Positions 48,904-61,963 are shown, numbered from the stretch's first letter. The stretch: 64,000 nt of DNA from Cryptomeria japonica (GCF_030272615.1 NC_081413.1:16872285-16936284); one strand, 5' to 3'. Notes: generated from the letters alone by a model not told the origin. Program-made: numbers and translations.

Positions 48904-51900
48904 CAGTAACATCCACAACACCCATCATCCCACCAATCAAACCAACAATCCCATCAGTAATAGCAATAACATCAATAGCACCATTAGCAACAGAAACTAT
49001 ATCAGAACCCACAACAATATCTACAACACTGGCAATTCCACCAGAAGCAATAGATTCAACACTACCGATACTCCCTGTATTAGATTCATTGATCCCCATA
49101 ATCCTTCCTGCAACACCGATCATTTCATCTATAAAGGTACATCAACCGATCACACCTACAGTGTTTAACTCAAAGGATATCCCAGTATGGTACAGTAACC
49201 AGCTACTAGAAAGTGACTCAAAGACTGACTCACATGAGCGGGAATTTATTTATGTTTAGCTTAATACTTCAGATAAGGAAGACACGTCACCACCTCCACC
49301 TCGCAAAGACATCCCTATTGATGGAGAAGCACAGATAAAGACCTCTTGGGTTCATGAACTGGAAACTTCTTCCACAGACCCTACGTCACATCCTACACCT
49401 GATTTGTACAGGGAGAGTACCATCAATGACCTTCACCACAACATCTTAAGCCTCACTAACACATCTAATGAACCTAACCTAATAGATGAGGTAATGCCCA
49501 TTATTCATCCTAAACTAATCGAATGGAACCGACCTAATCTCCCATGCCTTGACCATTTCCAAAACGATGAGGCGGTCATTGACTTCTTGGAACTACGGGA
49601 TAACATACCAAGCGGGGATCACAAAGTTGGATTCGCCATTAAACTTAATAGTGCAACATACTTCGGGGCAGATGCCAAACCTTTTAGCTGCAAAAATATA
49701 ACAATAAAACATGGATCTTCCAGTGAAAACCACATTGTGGCACTGTTTGATCCCACAAAAATAAAAAGAAAGAGCATATCCAATGGTGAAAACCTCTCTG
49801 AGGTGCCTGAGGATGAAAGGTTTGACAATCTCCCCTCTAGTACACAGCAGGAAAGATCAATAATTCTCATTGAAGAGACAAAAGAATACAACATGGGGAC
49901 TCCTAAAACACCTCACCATAGCAGAAGGAGCCCAACCTGTCAAGCAAAAATTTTGCAAGATGCATCCTCAGATTGTGGTATTAGTCAAAGAAGAACTCAA
50001 GAAACTCCTAGATGTAGGCTTTATTAGACCAATTGATTATGCAAATTGGATATCCAATATTGTGTCTGTCGGCAAACCAAATGGGGGCATCCATATCTAT
50101 ATTGACCTCAGATATCTGAACAAAGCATTTCCTAAAGATGACTTCCCCCTACCAAACATTGACATAATAGTGGAGCTAACAGCAGGTCATGCCATGCTTT
50201 CACTCATGGATGGTTTTCAGGATACAATCAAATAAAGATCACACCAGAGGATCAACATAAGATGACCTTCACATGTCCATGGGGAACATACTACTAGAAT
50301 GTAATGCCTTTTGGTCTAAAGAATAGAGGAGCGACCTATCAACGAGCAATGACTACCATCTTCCATGACATGATGCATACCATAATGGAAGATTATGTTG
50401 ATGACTTATTGGCAAAATCACTAACAAGAGAAGGTCATCTATACATATTAGAGCAAATCTTTGATAGACTGGAACAATATCATGTTCGACTCAACCCAAA
50501 GAAATGTGTCTTTGGAGTAACCTTAGAGAAACTTCTAGGATACATTGTCTCAAGCAAAGGTATTGAGGTCAACCCAACAAAAGTCAAGGCAATTATGGAT
50601 ATGCCACCACCAAAGAACATCAGTCAGCTAAGGACACTACAAGGGCGGCTACAATCAATTCAAAGATTCATTGCACAACTGGTAGATAAGTGTCACTCGT
50701 TTACACACTTGTTACATAAGAACATCTGCTTTCAATGGGATACCAGATGCCAACAAGCATTCCAGATGCTTAAAGACTATCTCATGAATACACCATTGAT
50801 GATCCCACCAGATCCAAGTAGACCTTTATTACTCTATATATCAGCAACAAGTATAGCATTGGGTGTACTCTTGGCACAACACAATGCAAAAGGGAAAGAG
50901 TGTGTTGTTTACTACATCTCTCGCACACTGGTTGGCTATGAACTCAATTACACCCCTATTGAGAGAGCTTGCTTAGCAGTAATCTTGGCAGCCACTAAAC
51001 TGAGGCACTATCTGTTGACACATAAAGTACAGTTAATTGCAAAGATCGATCCACTCAAATACTTACTCAGCAAAGAAGCATTGACAAGCCACTTGGCCAA
51101 ATAGGTGATGATTCTAAGTGAATTTAACATCAAGTATGTGGACCGTAAAGCTATCAAGGGTCAAGTCATTGCAGATCAGTTGGTCGATGCTCCCCTCATA
51201 GGCGATCATCCTCTCATTTCCAATTTTCCAGATGAAGAGATATTCATGATCACAATAGCACAACCATGGAAACTATCTTTGATGGTTCATACACTAGGCA
51301 TGGCTCAGGGGCAGGCATTATGTTTATCACACCTCAAGGTGATAGCATCCCAAAGTCTTACAGGCTCACATTTTCATGCATAAACAACATAGCAGAGTAT
51401 GAGGCCTTGATCATAGGACTCAGGCTAGCCATACAATGGAAGTTACAAGAACTACAAGTATATGGCGACTCCCAATTGGTGATTCGACAAGCAAATAACG
51501 AATATCAGACCAAGGATGACAAACTCATGCTATACAAACAAATAGTGGATAGCCTAAAGACATCATTTACTACTATAACCTTTGAGCAAATACCCAGAGA
51601 TCAGAATTGAGTTGTTGACGTTATGGCTACTATCGCATCTCTTCTAGATATTCTGCAAAATTCAACACGCTATGAGTTCTTGGTCGAACAGCTTTGGATT
51701 CCTGCTTATGAAATCGCTAAATCTAAGATGATATGTCACCTTATAGGTTTTGAATCCCCATGGTACGGTGAGTTCTAAACCTACCTCCGCGATCACACAA
51801 TTCCTCCTAACCAAGCAAATAACCAACGTAAAACCTTCATTCGCTAAACCACTCGATATACCATTATTGTTGAAACCCTATATCGACGCAGTCTTGATGG

Positions 51901-52792
51901 TACTCTCCTTCGATGTCTGGAATAGGATGAGATAACAAAGGCCTTGGAAGAGGTACATGAAGGAATTTGTGGAACTCATGCAAGCAGTCCGTCACTAGCC
52001 AAGAAACTCCTGCACACTGGATACTATTGGCCATCTATGGAAAAAGACTCCTATTACTTTGTCAGAAAATGTAAGAAATGTCAAGTTCATGGAGATTTGA
52101 TACATGCACCAGCACAGGAATCGCAACCAATCACAACACCATGGCCTTTTTATCAATGGGACCTTGACCTTGTGGGTAAAATCCATCCATCTTCATCCAA
52201 TGGCCATAAGTTCATCATTACCGCCACTGAATACTTCACAAAGTGGATCGAAGCTATTCCACTTACCCAAGTCACCAGCAAGCAGATCGCCTCATTCATC
52301 CTTAATTACATCATCTACCGATATGGTATACCCATGTCCATCATCATAGATAACAAACTTCGATTCAAGAATCGGGATGTTCGTGAGCTATGTGATAAAT
52401 TTCACATCCAACACCGCTTTTCCATTCCCTATTACCCACAAGGAAATGGTCAGGCCGAAGCATCGAACAAAAACATATTAAGAATCCTCAAGAAGACAGT
52501 CAATGATGTCGGTCGTGATTGGCACGGTCAATTGAATCCGACACTATGGGCATACCATACTAGCATTCGAACCCCTGCAGGCGCAACTCCCTACTCACTG
52601 GTCTATGGAGCCGAAGCTATCTTACCTATCGAAGTTGAAATACCATCTCTACGAGTTTCCTTACACCATCTCATAGATGATGAAGCATACAGAGTATCCC
52701 ATCTCCAAGATTTAGAGCTACTTGATGAGAAGCGACAAGCTGCATACAATCACCTCAAAGCCTATTAGTAGCGCATGAGCAGAAGCTATAAA
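48904..52792 (+). pseudogene. pol: Element D pol: linker, RT, RNase H, second RNase H, integrase (broken)
   Basis: After a Thr/Pro/Ile-rich linker (48904-49260) the frame reaches RT. About 58 codons present in C just before RT are missing near 49905. A one-base loss near 50218 disrupts the GFSGYNQIK block. Catalytic YVDD is near 50396. The gypsy RNase H, the second RNase H-like domain (frames broken near 51290; YGDSQLVIRQA intact) and integrase (51944-52768: HHCC near 51956-52080, WDLDLVGK, IIIDNKLRF with Asp kept, PQGNGQAEASNK) follow. TAG 50295 and TAG 51102 stand where C has Trp. The frame ends at the inversion breakpoint. Confidence 0.9.
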
Positions 52793-52795
52793 TTA
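52787..52795. other. Inversion breakpoint
   Basis: Left of here the D pol frame still aligns with C (RSYK against RSYN). Right of here the sequence is element G gag in the wrong orientation. Only a few bases (around CTATAAATTA) can belong to either side. Confidence 0.75.
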
Positions 52796-52872
52796 CTTTG
52801 ACTGATTGGATTCATTGTAAGAAAGGTGTTAAAGAAAAAGTCACCAATTTTATTGGTAGATATAAATATTTG
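52795..52872 (+). pseudogene. Inverted fragment of element G gag with target duplication of D
   Basis: On the plus strand the frame from 52796 reads LTDWIHCKKGVKEKVTNFIG and then RYKYL, ending in ATTTG (52868-52872), the inverse of CAAAT at 41580-41584. Joined at that pentamer to the minus strand from 41579 downward, the frame continues as YSEISYLMLDY. The combined block aligns with the PLVTFLQQWRSLYS part of C gag. This shows it is the far flank of the D insertion. Confidence 0.8.
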
Positions 52873-54330
52873 TTATGCTCTGCAAAATGGGGCAAAGATT
52901 AGACTAAAGTTTGTGGTCGTATAACACACAAAAACAACAAGAAACAAAGATCAAAGTTAGTGTTATTCAATCAAAAACTAATCTAAGCAGGCATATCAAA
53001 AAAGACACTAAAAACATGCTAAAGTATTTAACTACGAAATTAAATACAACAAGGCATCTCCAAATGTCTTTTAACATGCTCTTAGCTCCTTTTCCTTTAT
53101 TCCTCTCCTCTCCAAGTTCCAGACTAGTGTAGCTTTCAACAACTTTTTTGCACTGTGGATGCTTATGGAGGTTCAAGATTGAAATGTTTTAACTATGCTA
53201 TGCAAATGTGAATGAAAGCTAAAATGAGAGATTTATCTAATTAACTAATTGATTTTAATCTAAAAGAGTGAATATGAGTAAGATATGTTAAATTCTCGCT
53301 AAAATTCTCTATAACTTAGATGCACATAAATTTCCAGGATTATGACTGTGAATGCTAAATGCTTGAGGAGTTTAAAATGAGGAATGTGAGCTCTATTTAT
53401 AGGTAAAATGGAGCAATGGATGGCTGAGATTGAGTAATCTCAACAAGGGTCAGGATTGAATGATATTCAATCCATGTGAGGGCTTTCAACCCAATCCCAG
53501 GATGACAAGTGTCAAATGTGAGATAGGTTGAGAGGAGAGGGAATAAGCATTAAATGCTTGACATGACCTAAGAGTTAACTCGGGAGTTAAGGTCAAGGTT
53601 GGGTTGAGTGAATAAATTCTTTATTCAAAGAATAAAGCTTTTATCCAATGGATAAACTCTTGTGCAAAGGTAAAAGGATAACCATGGTCAAAGCAATAAA
53701 TGCTTGAGGAGACACATGAGTCACATGAAGGTTGAGTTAGGGGTTAACCATAAATGGTCATGTAAGAGCCATAAATGGTTTGGAAGACTTTGGAGGTTAA
53801 ATTGTTGAACACACAAAGCATTAATTGTTTTTCAAAGACTTTGGAGTCTTTGAGAAGTGACTCCAAGTTGTTTAGGAATGTGACAATAATTAGCAGATGG
53901 ATTAGGCTAATTAGGAAGGGTTTAGAAGAATCTAGAAGGCGGTTAGGATTGCAAGTGAGTTTGGTGGGTGAGGAAAAATAAGATTTTTATTAAAATAAAA
54001 TTTATTTATTTCAACAAATAGGTGCAAGTTGCATTTGTAGAAAAATGCAAGTGGGGGGGGAGGGGGTTTAATGATTTAAATAAATGTTTTATTTAATTTA
54101 TTTAAAAGAGGAAAGATGATTAAATTGAATAAATAGGATTTATTCATTTAATTGATTGTGAATTTGGTCGAATGAATTAAAATAAATTGAATAATTTATT
54201 TAATTAATAGGAGAATGTTTGAAGATGAATTAATTAAATATTAATTTAATTAATTGATGGCTAGTGGGTTTTTAATCGAATAAATATGAAATATTCATTT
54301 AATTAAAATGGATAGATTTATGTGACTACA
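52873..54330 (-). repeat. Element D 3' LTR, inverted
   Basis: Reverse complement of the 5' LTR at 41585-43044, TGTAGTCACATAAATC...GAGCATAA, with one change in the terminal CA. Flanked outside by inverse CAAAT and inside by the polypurine tract. Both ends are recognisable, so the whole LTR was carried along in the inversion. Confidence 0.92.
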
Positions 54331-54346
54331 TTTGCCCCTCTTTGAG
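54331..54346 (-). other. Element D polypurine tract, inverted
   Basis: On the minus strand TCTCAAAGAGGGGCAAA abuts the 3' LTR. It matches the tract of element C. Confidence 0.88.
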
Positions 54347-54887
54347 ACGGTGCGGTTTATCGCATCGTTTCAAAGAAAGAAAAACATGTGTGAAGAAATA
54401 TGCCCCATAAACTGTTAATTTAGTGGGTGGTATGCCCCCTCGAGAGATGAGCCAATTTTTTTTGAAAAATCAAGCGATCTCTGAAAAAAGAATGAAAATT
54501 GGCAGGGTGGTAGAAGAGAACAAGTTAGCAATACTAGTGAAAGAATGGAAGAAATCGGAGAGAAAATGAAGAAATGGGAGGCTCGGGAAGTTCACGGGGA
54601 CCACGGCGGTGAGCAGGGAAAAATTAGGGTTACAGCGAAGGGTTTATATGGGGAGAAAGGGGTGAAAACAGGCTCCTTGGTATTCGCAACCATAGTGAAA
54701 TTTTAGCTCTAGTTTTGACTTTTTGGAGGAGAAAGCCATAGTCAAGATGTCAGTTCCCATAGCAGAGCATCGATTAGAGTGAGTCTGTCGATTCCAGCGG
54801 ACAGACGACTACGGACCAGCGGTATGTGAATTTGAATTTTTTATTTTTGTGCATTTTTTATATGTTTTTAGCTAGGTCCAAGTTGAG
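54347..54887 (-). other. Element D 3' noncoding region
   Basis: No gene seen between the polypurine tract and the motif array. Confidence 0.6.
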
Positions 54888-55198
54888 TCAAGACAACAGC
54901 ACTAAAACTGTGTTTTGGTGCTTTTGTTACTTTAATTAGTGCTATTGTGCCACTATGGCGCTATTGTGTAGTGGTTTAAACACTTTTGTCAATAGTTAGC
55001 GCTATTGCATAGCTGTTTTAGCGTTGTTGAGTTTTAAGCGCTATTGCTCGATCAATTGAGCACTTTTGTTTCAAGGTAGCGCTTTTGTGTAGTTATAATA
55101 GTGCTTTTGTTGAGGTAGCGCTATTGAGTTGTTGAATTAGCGCTATTGTTGTTTGAGCACTATTGCCTATTTGATTGAGCGCTTTTATGTAGGAAATT
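54888..55198 (+). repeat. Short-motif array near the 3' end of element D
   Basis: About fourteen copies of the GYGCTWTTGT motif, all in plus orientation, which is antisense to the inverted element and sense to the PMD gene that starts about 240 bases further on. The core is the same as in the leader array at 43128-43350. Confidence 0.88.
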
Positions 55199-55436
55199 AG
55201 ATGCCCCAGTGTGTTTGAACAAGAATCTTCGGTGTCAATGATGGATGGATGGAGATGTGAGGTGAGAGTTGTTTTGAACCATAGTAGCCTTGATGAGACT
55301 TAGGTCATTAGGATAAATGTTTGTTGAAGTCTAGGTGTGCCATGATTGCTTACCTGTTGAGACCCGAAGATACTTGATCAAAGTATTTGTTGATAGTCTA
55401 GGTTTAAACTTAAGAAAATTTGAAACAAAACAACTG

Positions 55437-55887
55437 ATGATGATGGTTGATGCACGTGTGTAGGAGGATCTTCGCGTCTTACAGTTGCGTGAGAAGCATC
55501 TTGCCACACAGATGCTGCATGATTAGTTGACAGAGGCCGAGGTGGATTGTATTGCAGCGACATGCCTGTACGATGTGATGTATATGTCTGTGATTCAGAT
55601 GAATCATGGTTCGATTACAACATTGGCAAAGTGGTGGCATAGTGAGACATGTACGTTTCACTTAGTGTAGGGAGAGATGACAGTTACACTAGAGAATGTA
55701 TGGCACATCCGACACATTCCCATCCGAGGAGAGCTGGTGAGCTATGACCGAGCATGGAGGACCCTAACAGTGCAGAGATTTTTTGAGGAGGATGTCTATA
55801 TTGATGATGGGTCGATAGCCTAGGAGGTAATAGCCGCTTTGTATGAGCCATTAGCAACAGTGCTATCAGATATTGTTGGGGGATTGT
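55437..55887 (+). pseudogene. Antisense PMD (MAIN-like) gene of element D, 5' part
   Basis: From ATG 55437 one frame matches the N-terminal half of the PMD frame in C: LTEAEVDCIAATCLYDVMYM, LAKWWHSETCTFHLV, TVTLENVWHIRHI and the IRGELVSYDRAWRTL block. Stops are TAG at 55461, 55524, 55668 and 55821 only. The frame is cut by copia E after GGLL and resumes at 63575. The gene is on the strand opposite D gag-pol once the inversion is undone, as in element C. Confidence 0.82.
55883..55887 (+). other. Target-site duplication of element E, left copy
   Basis: ATTGT here against ACTGT at 63570-63574: four of five match. Removing E and one copy restores the PMD frame. Confidence 0.8.
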
Positions 55888-57382
55888 TGATAGGTTCTAA
55901 TACTAAATGTTTAGTACAGATGCCAAGCTAATAAGATGAGAGGGGGGGTGAATCATACAAACTTATTCATCCATAAAAATGACAGATTCAACCTCGATAA
56001 CCTTATCAGAAAAATTGTAAAGCATGCAAACTCATAAACAGATAAGATCAAAAAACATATAACACCAGATTTAACGTGGAAACCCAAATAGGGAAAAACC
56101 ACTGTGGGATTTCAGACCCACTAAGAAATATACTCTTCTAGAGTATGCTCGGTTAAAAGCAAATCCTGTTAAAGATTACAAACACATTGCTAGATGTGAC
56201 CCGGTTAAGGGATTTCCCTTAGATCTATTAGGATCTTCACTTTGTTAGAAGTGACCTTATCAAAGTATTTCAAAGACTCAATCAGAATGTCACCTTGCTA
56301 GAGGATTTACAAACAAGACTATTAAGTCCACTCGGTTAAGAGATTTTTTGTTACTTCACTAAATAATAGTAATAAAAATATCTGCAACTTCACATCTAAA
56401 ATGCTGAAGCAGATTCTTATTTGCTCAATACAATCTATTCGTGGGACTTATCTTGTCCCTTTGTTGGGCTCTATACTCTGTTTCTCAAACAGGTCTTCAA
56501 GCTTCTATGCTCGGTAATCACTATGTAGCATCCCTATGCTTACATTTGCCAGCATACATTGTTTATAAACAGTTCCTTATTTATAAACAATTTGCCAACC
56601 GCTTAATCTCCTTGATCACATTTCTCATGATCAATCATAGCCATCAGATCTTCAAACTTGACTAGGTTCAATGTATCCTTTGATCTAAAAATGTTTTACC
56701 CCACCTTGGAACTTGTGCTAGGCTATTGCGGTTCAATCTGAGCTGTAGATCTTCTTGTCAATTTTCCTTTGCCATCAATTCTTTAACAAACTTGATGCAT
56801 GACATACCAATCATTTAATCAATTCCAGCTCATCAGCTTCCTTCATTAAATAATGCTTTTATTCATTCAATGCATTCTGTTATTACTCGGTTGCAACTCG
56901 GTGAATACTAAATTTCACTCGATAGACATTCCGCCTTCATTAACCGATAGCGATAACCTTAGGGTTTACCGACTAGGTTCCTTGCTCGGTAACATAGTAT
57001 AGTATTAACCTTACAAATAACAACATATGTAGGATATCAAAACAATCTAAAACATCATGATCTCATCATTGTCTAACTCGGTAATAGTTGCCCATTGAAT
57101 AACTTATTTCTCCCCTTATTCATCATATTCTTTCTGTGTCTTTTACCGACTTCTTTATAATCATCAAAACATACTTCTTAAGATATGGCAACATTATACT
57201 GAATCAGTAAATCAATTTCTTGACATCAATGACAAAATAATGATATTAAGACAGTAAATATCCTTAATCAGTTATATCCATAATCATCAACAACCTTCTC
57301 AATATCCTTATTGAAATGCCAACAATCTCTCATTGTATGTTATAATACCAACAATCTCTCATTGTCTGTTACAATGCCAACA
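55888..57382 (-). repeat. Element E 3' LTR
   Basis: 1495 bases. On the minus strand it begins TGTTGGCATTGTAACAG and ends CTATCA. Its first ~75 bases contain three tandem copies of a ~33-base unit starting at TGTTGG. Confidence 0.92.
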
Positions 57383-57545
57383 ATCTCCCCCTTTGGCATT
57401 GATGGAAAAACTAATTGATTTGACGTAATTGATTCGTATTCAGATTGTTGTGAAATGCTAAAATGCTCTCCCTGTTATCAGATTTCTCCCCCATACATTA
57501 GTCTTCTCCTTTTTGTTCATCAATCTTCTCCCCCATATATTAGTC
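57383..57545 (-). other. Element E polypurine tract and extra copies
   Basis: On the minus strand CAAAGGGGGAGAT abuts the LTR. Further GGGGGAGA tracts are at about 57484-57492 and 57529-57536. Confidence 0.8.
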
Positions 57546-57791
57546 TTCTTCCCCGTTGATAAAAATGCCAAAAAGTAAAGAACTAAAACATAATTTATTT
57601 CATTGAGAAGTGAATTCCTTACTGATATATATGTCAACTCAGTCTCAGTTAGAGCATTTTGTCTTCAATTCCTGTTCCCTGTTTATTGTTTTCTGTACAC
57701 CTTTAGAAAACCTCCTAAAGTGTGTAAATCAACATCAACTCCTGAAAGATATTCTGTACAGTCATCGAATTGATGCTTTCACCAAACTTGG

Positions 57792-59379
57792 TCAGTGAAT
57801 GGAAGATAGGGCTAGGACCCCTAACTTGCATCTGAGATATTCAAAAGTGTCCCTTGGTAGTGGCTTGGTGAAGATGTCTGCAATTTGTTCCTTTGTGCTA
57901 ACATACTCCAACACCACTTTCTTCTCTTGAACTTCTTCTCTAAGATAATGATATTTGATAGAGATGTGCTTTGTCTTAGAGTGCATAATAGGAATCTTTG
58001 AAATGTTAATGGCACTAGTATTGTCATAGAATATAGTTACTGGCTTGGTAACTTGCTCATTTATGCCTTCCAACAGTTGTTTGATCCATGCTATATTAGT
58101 ACAATTTAATGCTGCAACAACATATTCAGCTTCTGCTGTTGATTGTGAAACACATCCTTGTTTCTTGCTAAGCCAACTCACTAGTTTTTCTCCTAAAAAG
58201 AAAGCTCCTCCACTTGTGTTTTTCCTATCATCAATGTTGCCTGCCCAATCAGCATCAGTATAAACTTTTAAATCAAAATCATTTCCTTTTTGATATGCTA
58301 AGCCATAATCTTCAGTGCCTTTCAAGTATCTAAAAATTCTCTTGATTGTTGTCATGTGTGTTTCCTTAGGATCTGCAAAAAATCTTGCAACTATACCTAC
58401 TGCATGTGCTATATCTGGTCTGCTATGAACAACATATTGCAGTTTTCCAATCATAGATCAGTAGAGTGTCTCATCAACAGATGCAGATTCATCATTCTTT
58501 GATAATTTACAGTTGGTAGTCATAGGAGTATTTACTGGTTTTGAATCCTCCATTCCAAATTTCTTCAAGATTTCCTTTATGTACTTGGATTGGGTAATGA
58601 AAATCTCATCTTTCATTTGCAGTATCTATAAACCTATAAAATACTTTATCTCACCGATTAGTGACATCTCAAATTCTTTGCTCATTTCATTTCCAAAGTT
58701 CTTGCATAGAGAGTTATTTCCACAAAATATAATGTCATCAACAAATATGGCTGAGATCAGTATTCCATTGTCTTCATCATTCTTCATGTACATATTACTA
58801 TTTTCACTTGTTCTTATAAAACCAATTTTGATCAAATAAGAATGCAATCTCTCATACCATGCTCTAGGTGCTTGTTCAAACCATATAAAGCTTTGTTCAA
58901 TTTACATACCTGATCGTCATTCTTGTCTTCAACAAATCCTTCAGGTTGTTCAATAAAAACTTCTTCTTCTAATATACCATTCAGAAATATAGATTTGACA
59001 TCCATTTGATATATCTTGAAATTCTTGTAAGTAGCATAAGCCAACAATGTTCTTACTCCTTCAAGTCTTGCCACAGGTGCAAAATTTTCACCATAATCAA
59101 TTCCTTCTTCTTGAGCATAACCTTTGCAAACTAGTATTGCTTTATTTCTAATGACCTCACCTTTTTCATTCAGCTTGTTTCGAAAATCCACTTTGTACCG
59201 ATTACATTTTTGTCCTTTGGTCTTGGGACTAGTGTCCATGTGTCATTCTTCTTAATTTGATCAATTTCTCCTATCATAGAATTTATCCAATCTTCACTGT
59301 TAAATGCTTCTTTCACTATCCTCGGTTCAAATTCAGATATCAGACATGTGTTTTGTCTTAGTTTGTTCCTTGTCATCAC
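57792..59379 (-). pseudogene. pol: Element E reverse transcriptase and RNase H (broken)
   Basis: On the minus strand, from 59379: [20 protein letters not shown], a shift near 59180, [27 protein letters not shown] and [11 protein letters not shown], where a frameshift corrupts the [13 protein letters not shown] block. Catalytic FVDDIIFCGN follows near 58735. RNase H runs from about 58454 (MIGKLQYVVHSRPDIAHAV) through SKKQGCVSQSTAEAEYVVAA to the end at 57792. The last 220 codons are intact. Confidence 0.92.
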
Positions 59380-59403
59380 TGGATCATCCTTATCTCCTAT
59401 AAT

Positions 59404-60700
59404 CTAACTTGATGCATGATGTCTTCTAACATACTTGGCTAATATAGGCTCGGTAGGCTTTGTATGATCTTCTTCATCACTTGGTAACTGGATATTCTCT
59501 TCATTTCCTTCAGCAGCCTGCTCAGTACGACTTCTCGGTTGAACATAGACAAATTCATCATAATCTTCTGGTTCCTTGAAATTTCCTTCATCATTCCTTT
59601 CTGCAAATTCATTAATTTTCACATTTGCACTTTCTACTATTTTGTTAGATGATTTGATCAGACACTTAAATGCTTTGCTTCTAGAAGAATAACCTAGAAA
59701 TGTTCCTTCTTCACTTTTTTTATCAAACTTGCCATTTCTATCATCTTTGTGAACATAAAATCTACTTCGAAAGATTTTAAAATAACTTACATTAGGTTTC
59801 TTGTCATACCAGATTTCATATGGTGTCTTCAAAGTTCCTTTCTTCAGTTGTACTCGGTTCAGGGTGTAAACTGTTGTGCTTATTGCTTCTCTCCAAAATG
59901 TTTGTGACACTTTCTTTTCAATTATCAGGGTTCTGGCACAATCCACAATAGATCTGTTTCTTCTCTCAGCAATTCCATTTTGTTGTGGAGTTCTCGGTGC
60001 AGATACTTGTCTTTTAATACCATGATCATTACAGTATAAGTTAAACTCATCAGATGTGAACTCACCTCCTCTATCTGATCTAAGACATTTCAGTTGTCTT
60101 CCTGTTTCATTTTCAACTCTTGCCTTGTACCATTTAAACATTTGAAAAGCTTCTGATTTTTCTTTTAAAAACATTACTAACATCATCCTTGAGTAATCAT
60201 CCACAAATAATATGAAATATTTATCACCATAATAACTTTGAACTTTCATAGGACCACAAAGCTCAGTATGCACAAGATATAAAATTCCCTTAGAAGTGTA
60301 GGACTTACTTGTAAAGCTTGATCTTGTCATTTTTCCCATCTGGCATCCTCAACATATAACATTCTCAGGTTTCTCAAGATTTGGTAGACCTCTTACTCGG
60401 TGTTTCTTTCTTATTTTGATCAGATTATCAAAATTTAAATGACAAAACCTTTTATGCCATAACTAGGTATCATCTATCTTTTCATATAGACACTTATTCC
60501 AAGTTGAGTCAAGGTGAAATGTGTTACCTTTTGTTTGTGTCTTAGTAGCAGCTAACTTTCCATGCTTGTCATGAACTTTGACAATTCTATTCGGTAACCT
60601 GTGTTGTTTAGTTGTGCTACACTCAACAAATTGTATTTCAAACCTTCAACCCAATAAATATCATTGCATTTTGCATTGTCAAGAAGTGTTATAGATCCTT
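59404..60700 (-). pseudogene. pol: Element E integrase and linker (partly intact)
   Basis: A 311-codon open stretch (60339-59404) holds the integrase core: LVHTELCGPMK, LRSDRGGEFTS and APRTPQQNGIAERRNRS with all DDE residues, followed by the KIFRSRFYVHKDD and FLGYSSRSKAFK blocks. The zinc-binding part upstream (about 60480-60340) is shifted and carries stops. Confidence 0.9.
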
Positions 60701-60960
60701 TACCTCTTACCGGATATGGTGCATCATTACCAAATCTTACATAGCCTCCATCATAGTCTTATAATATAACAAACTTGTGTTTATCACCTGTCATGTGATG
60801 TGAACATCCACTATCTATGATCCAATAATCATTTTTACTTATATGAGATAGTAGGGATTTTTCTTCATACCTTTCTTCATCTGATCCATCTTTGATAGCC
60901 ACATAAACAACTTCCTCTGTATTAGTTTCAGCTGATTTATCATCATTAGATTCCTCATCA
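60701..60960 (-). pseudogene. pro: Element E protease
   Basis: The motif WIIDSGCSHHMTGDKHKF lies at about 60820-60770 with the aspartic DSG site, followed by GYVRFGNDAPYPVRGKGSIT. A stop lies just after (near 60758). Confidence 0.85.
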
Positions 60961-61079
60961 GCTATTGGGTATGTCTTCTTATCTCTTCTTCTGAAATCTT
61001 GGTGTCCTCTGTAATGATTATCTTTCTGTCTATCATCTCAGGAATCTCTCTTTTCACTAGATTCTTTGTTAGGACAGTT

Positions 61080-61963
61080 TGAGGCCATATGTCCTATCTT
61101 ATCACATTGAAACATTTCAAAGGTAGTTTTCCTTTATACTTACCTTTGCCTCTCGGTATCCTTCTGGCTAATAGTGCTTCAAACTCTTCTTGTTTCTTGA
61201 TTTCCTCATACAGCTTGTGTACTTTTTCCATATTCTTGCGAAATCTCTCACTTGCTCCACTGTGATCTCCTTCAGTGTACTTACTCATTCTATCATTGTA
61301 ATCATCAGATTCTTCAAGATGAAAAGAACTAAAAGCAGATTCTACTTTATTTACCGATGACCCACTGTTATCAAAATTACTTAATTCAAAAGCATGTAGC
61401 TTACCAATAGTAGCATCTAAAGAAATTGGCATATTGGGTACAGACCTCAATTCATTGATTGCAGAGACTCGGATTGCATAAGCTGGTAGAAGGGTTCTTA
61501 ACAACTTACTTGTTATATCCTTTTCTTCAATGGTTCCACCTACTCCTTTGATTTGATTGACAATCTCTTTTAGCCTTGTATTGTACTGGGTTATGTTCTC
61601 ACCTTCATTCATCCTCATAGATTCAAGTTGTCCTCTTAGACTATCCATTTTAGCTCTTTGAACATGTTCATCTCCACCATACATAGATATGAGCTTATCC
61701 CACATTGCCTTTGCATCATTGTAGCCTTCTAGATCATTAAACTCTGAGTCGGTCAATGCAAATGTTATTTCAATCATTGCTTGGATATGTTCTTGCTTTG
61801 CCTTTATCTCTTCCATTATCAATGGATAGGTGCTCGGTGTAATGAAATTATTCTCCATATAATATACAACATATTCTCCAACTCCTGATAAGTGCAGCTT
61901 CATCCTTTTCTGCCATGTAGAGAAACTTCACTTGTTCAGCTTCAGTGCATCCCTTTTATACAT
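61080..61963 (-). pseudogene. gag: Element E gag (broken)
   Basis: I choose ATG 61963-61961 in the same frame as the 269-codon open stretch (61903-61094); a TGA lies between. It aligns with B gag: FSTWQKRMKLHL against ENYILWCGRMKLYL, and GKLHAFELSNFDN against GKLTTFELSNCDN. The knuckle at about 61110-61070 loses its frame by a one-base deletion. In the shifted frame FQCDKIGHMASNC keeps the CX2C-type Cys missing in B and F. Confidence 0.88.

Larger units (their letters stand above)
41585..52792 (+). mobile_element. Element D: Tat-type Ty3/gypsy retrotransposon, 5' and pol part
   Basis: 5' LTR (41585-43044), primer site, motif array, leader ORF, gag, protease, RT, two RNase H-like domains and integrase follow in order on the plus strand. 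The pol frame stops abruptly at about 52790, where the sequence switches to an inverted piece of G flank and then to D's own 3' end in reverse (52868 to the window end). The 5-base duplication CAAAT (41580-41584) reappears, inverted, at 52868-52872. The element is related to A and more distantly to C. Confidence 0.9.

Noticed and set aside
48848-49123. Ile/Val/Gly-rich minus-strand frame
   Set aside because: It is the reverse of the Thr/Pro/Ile-rich linker of D pol.
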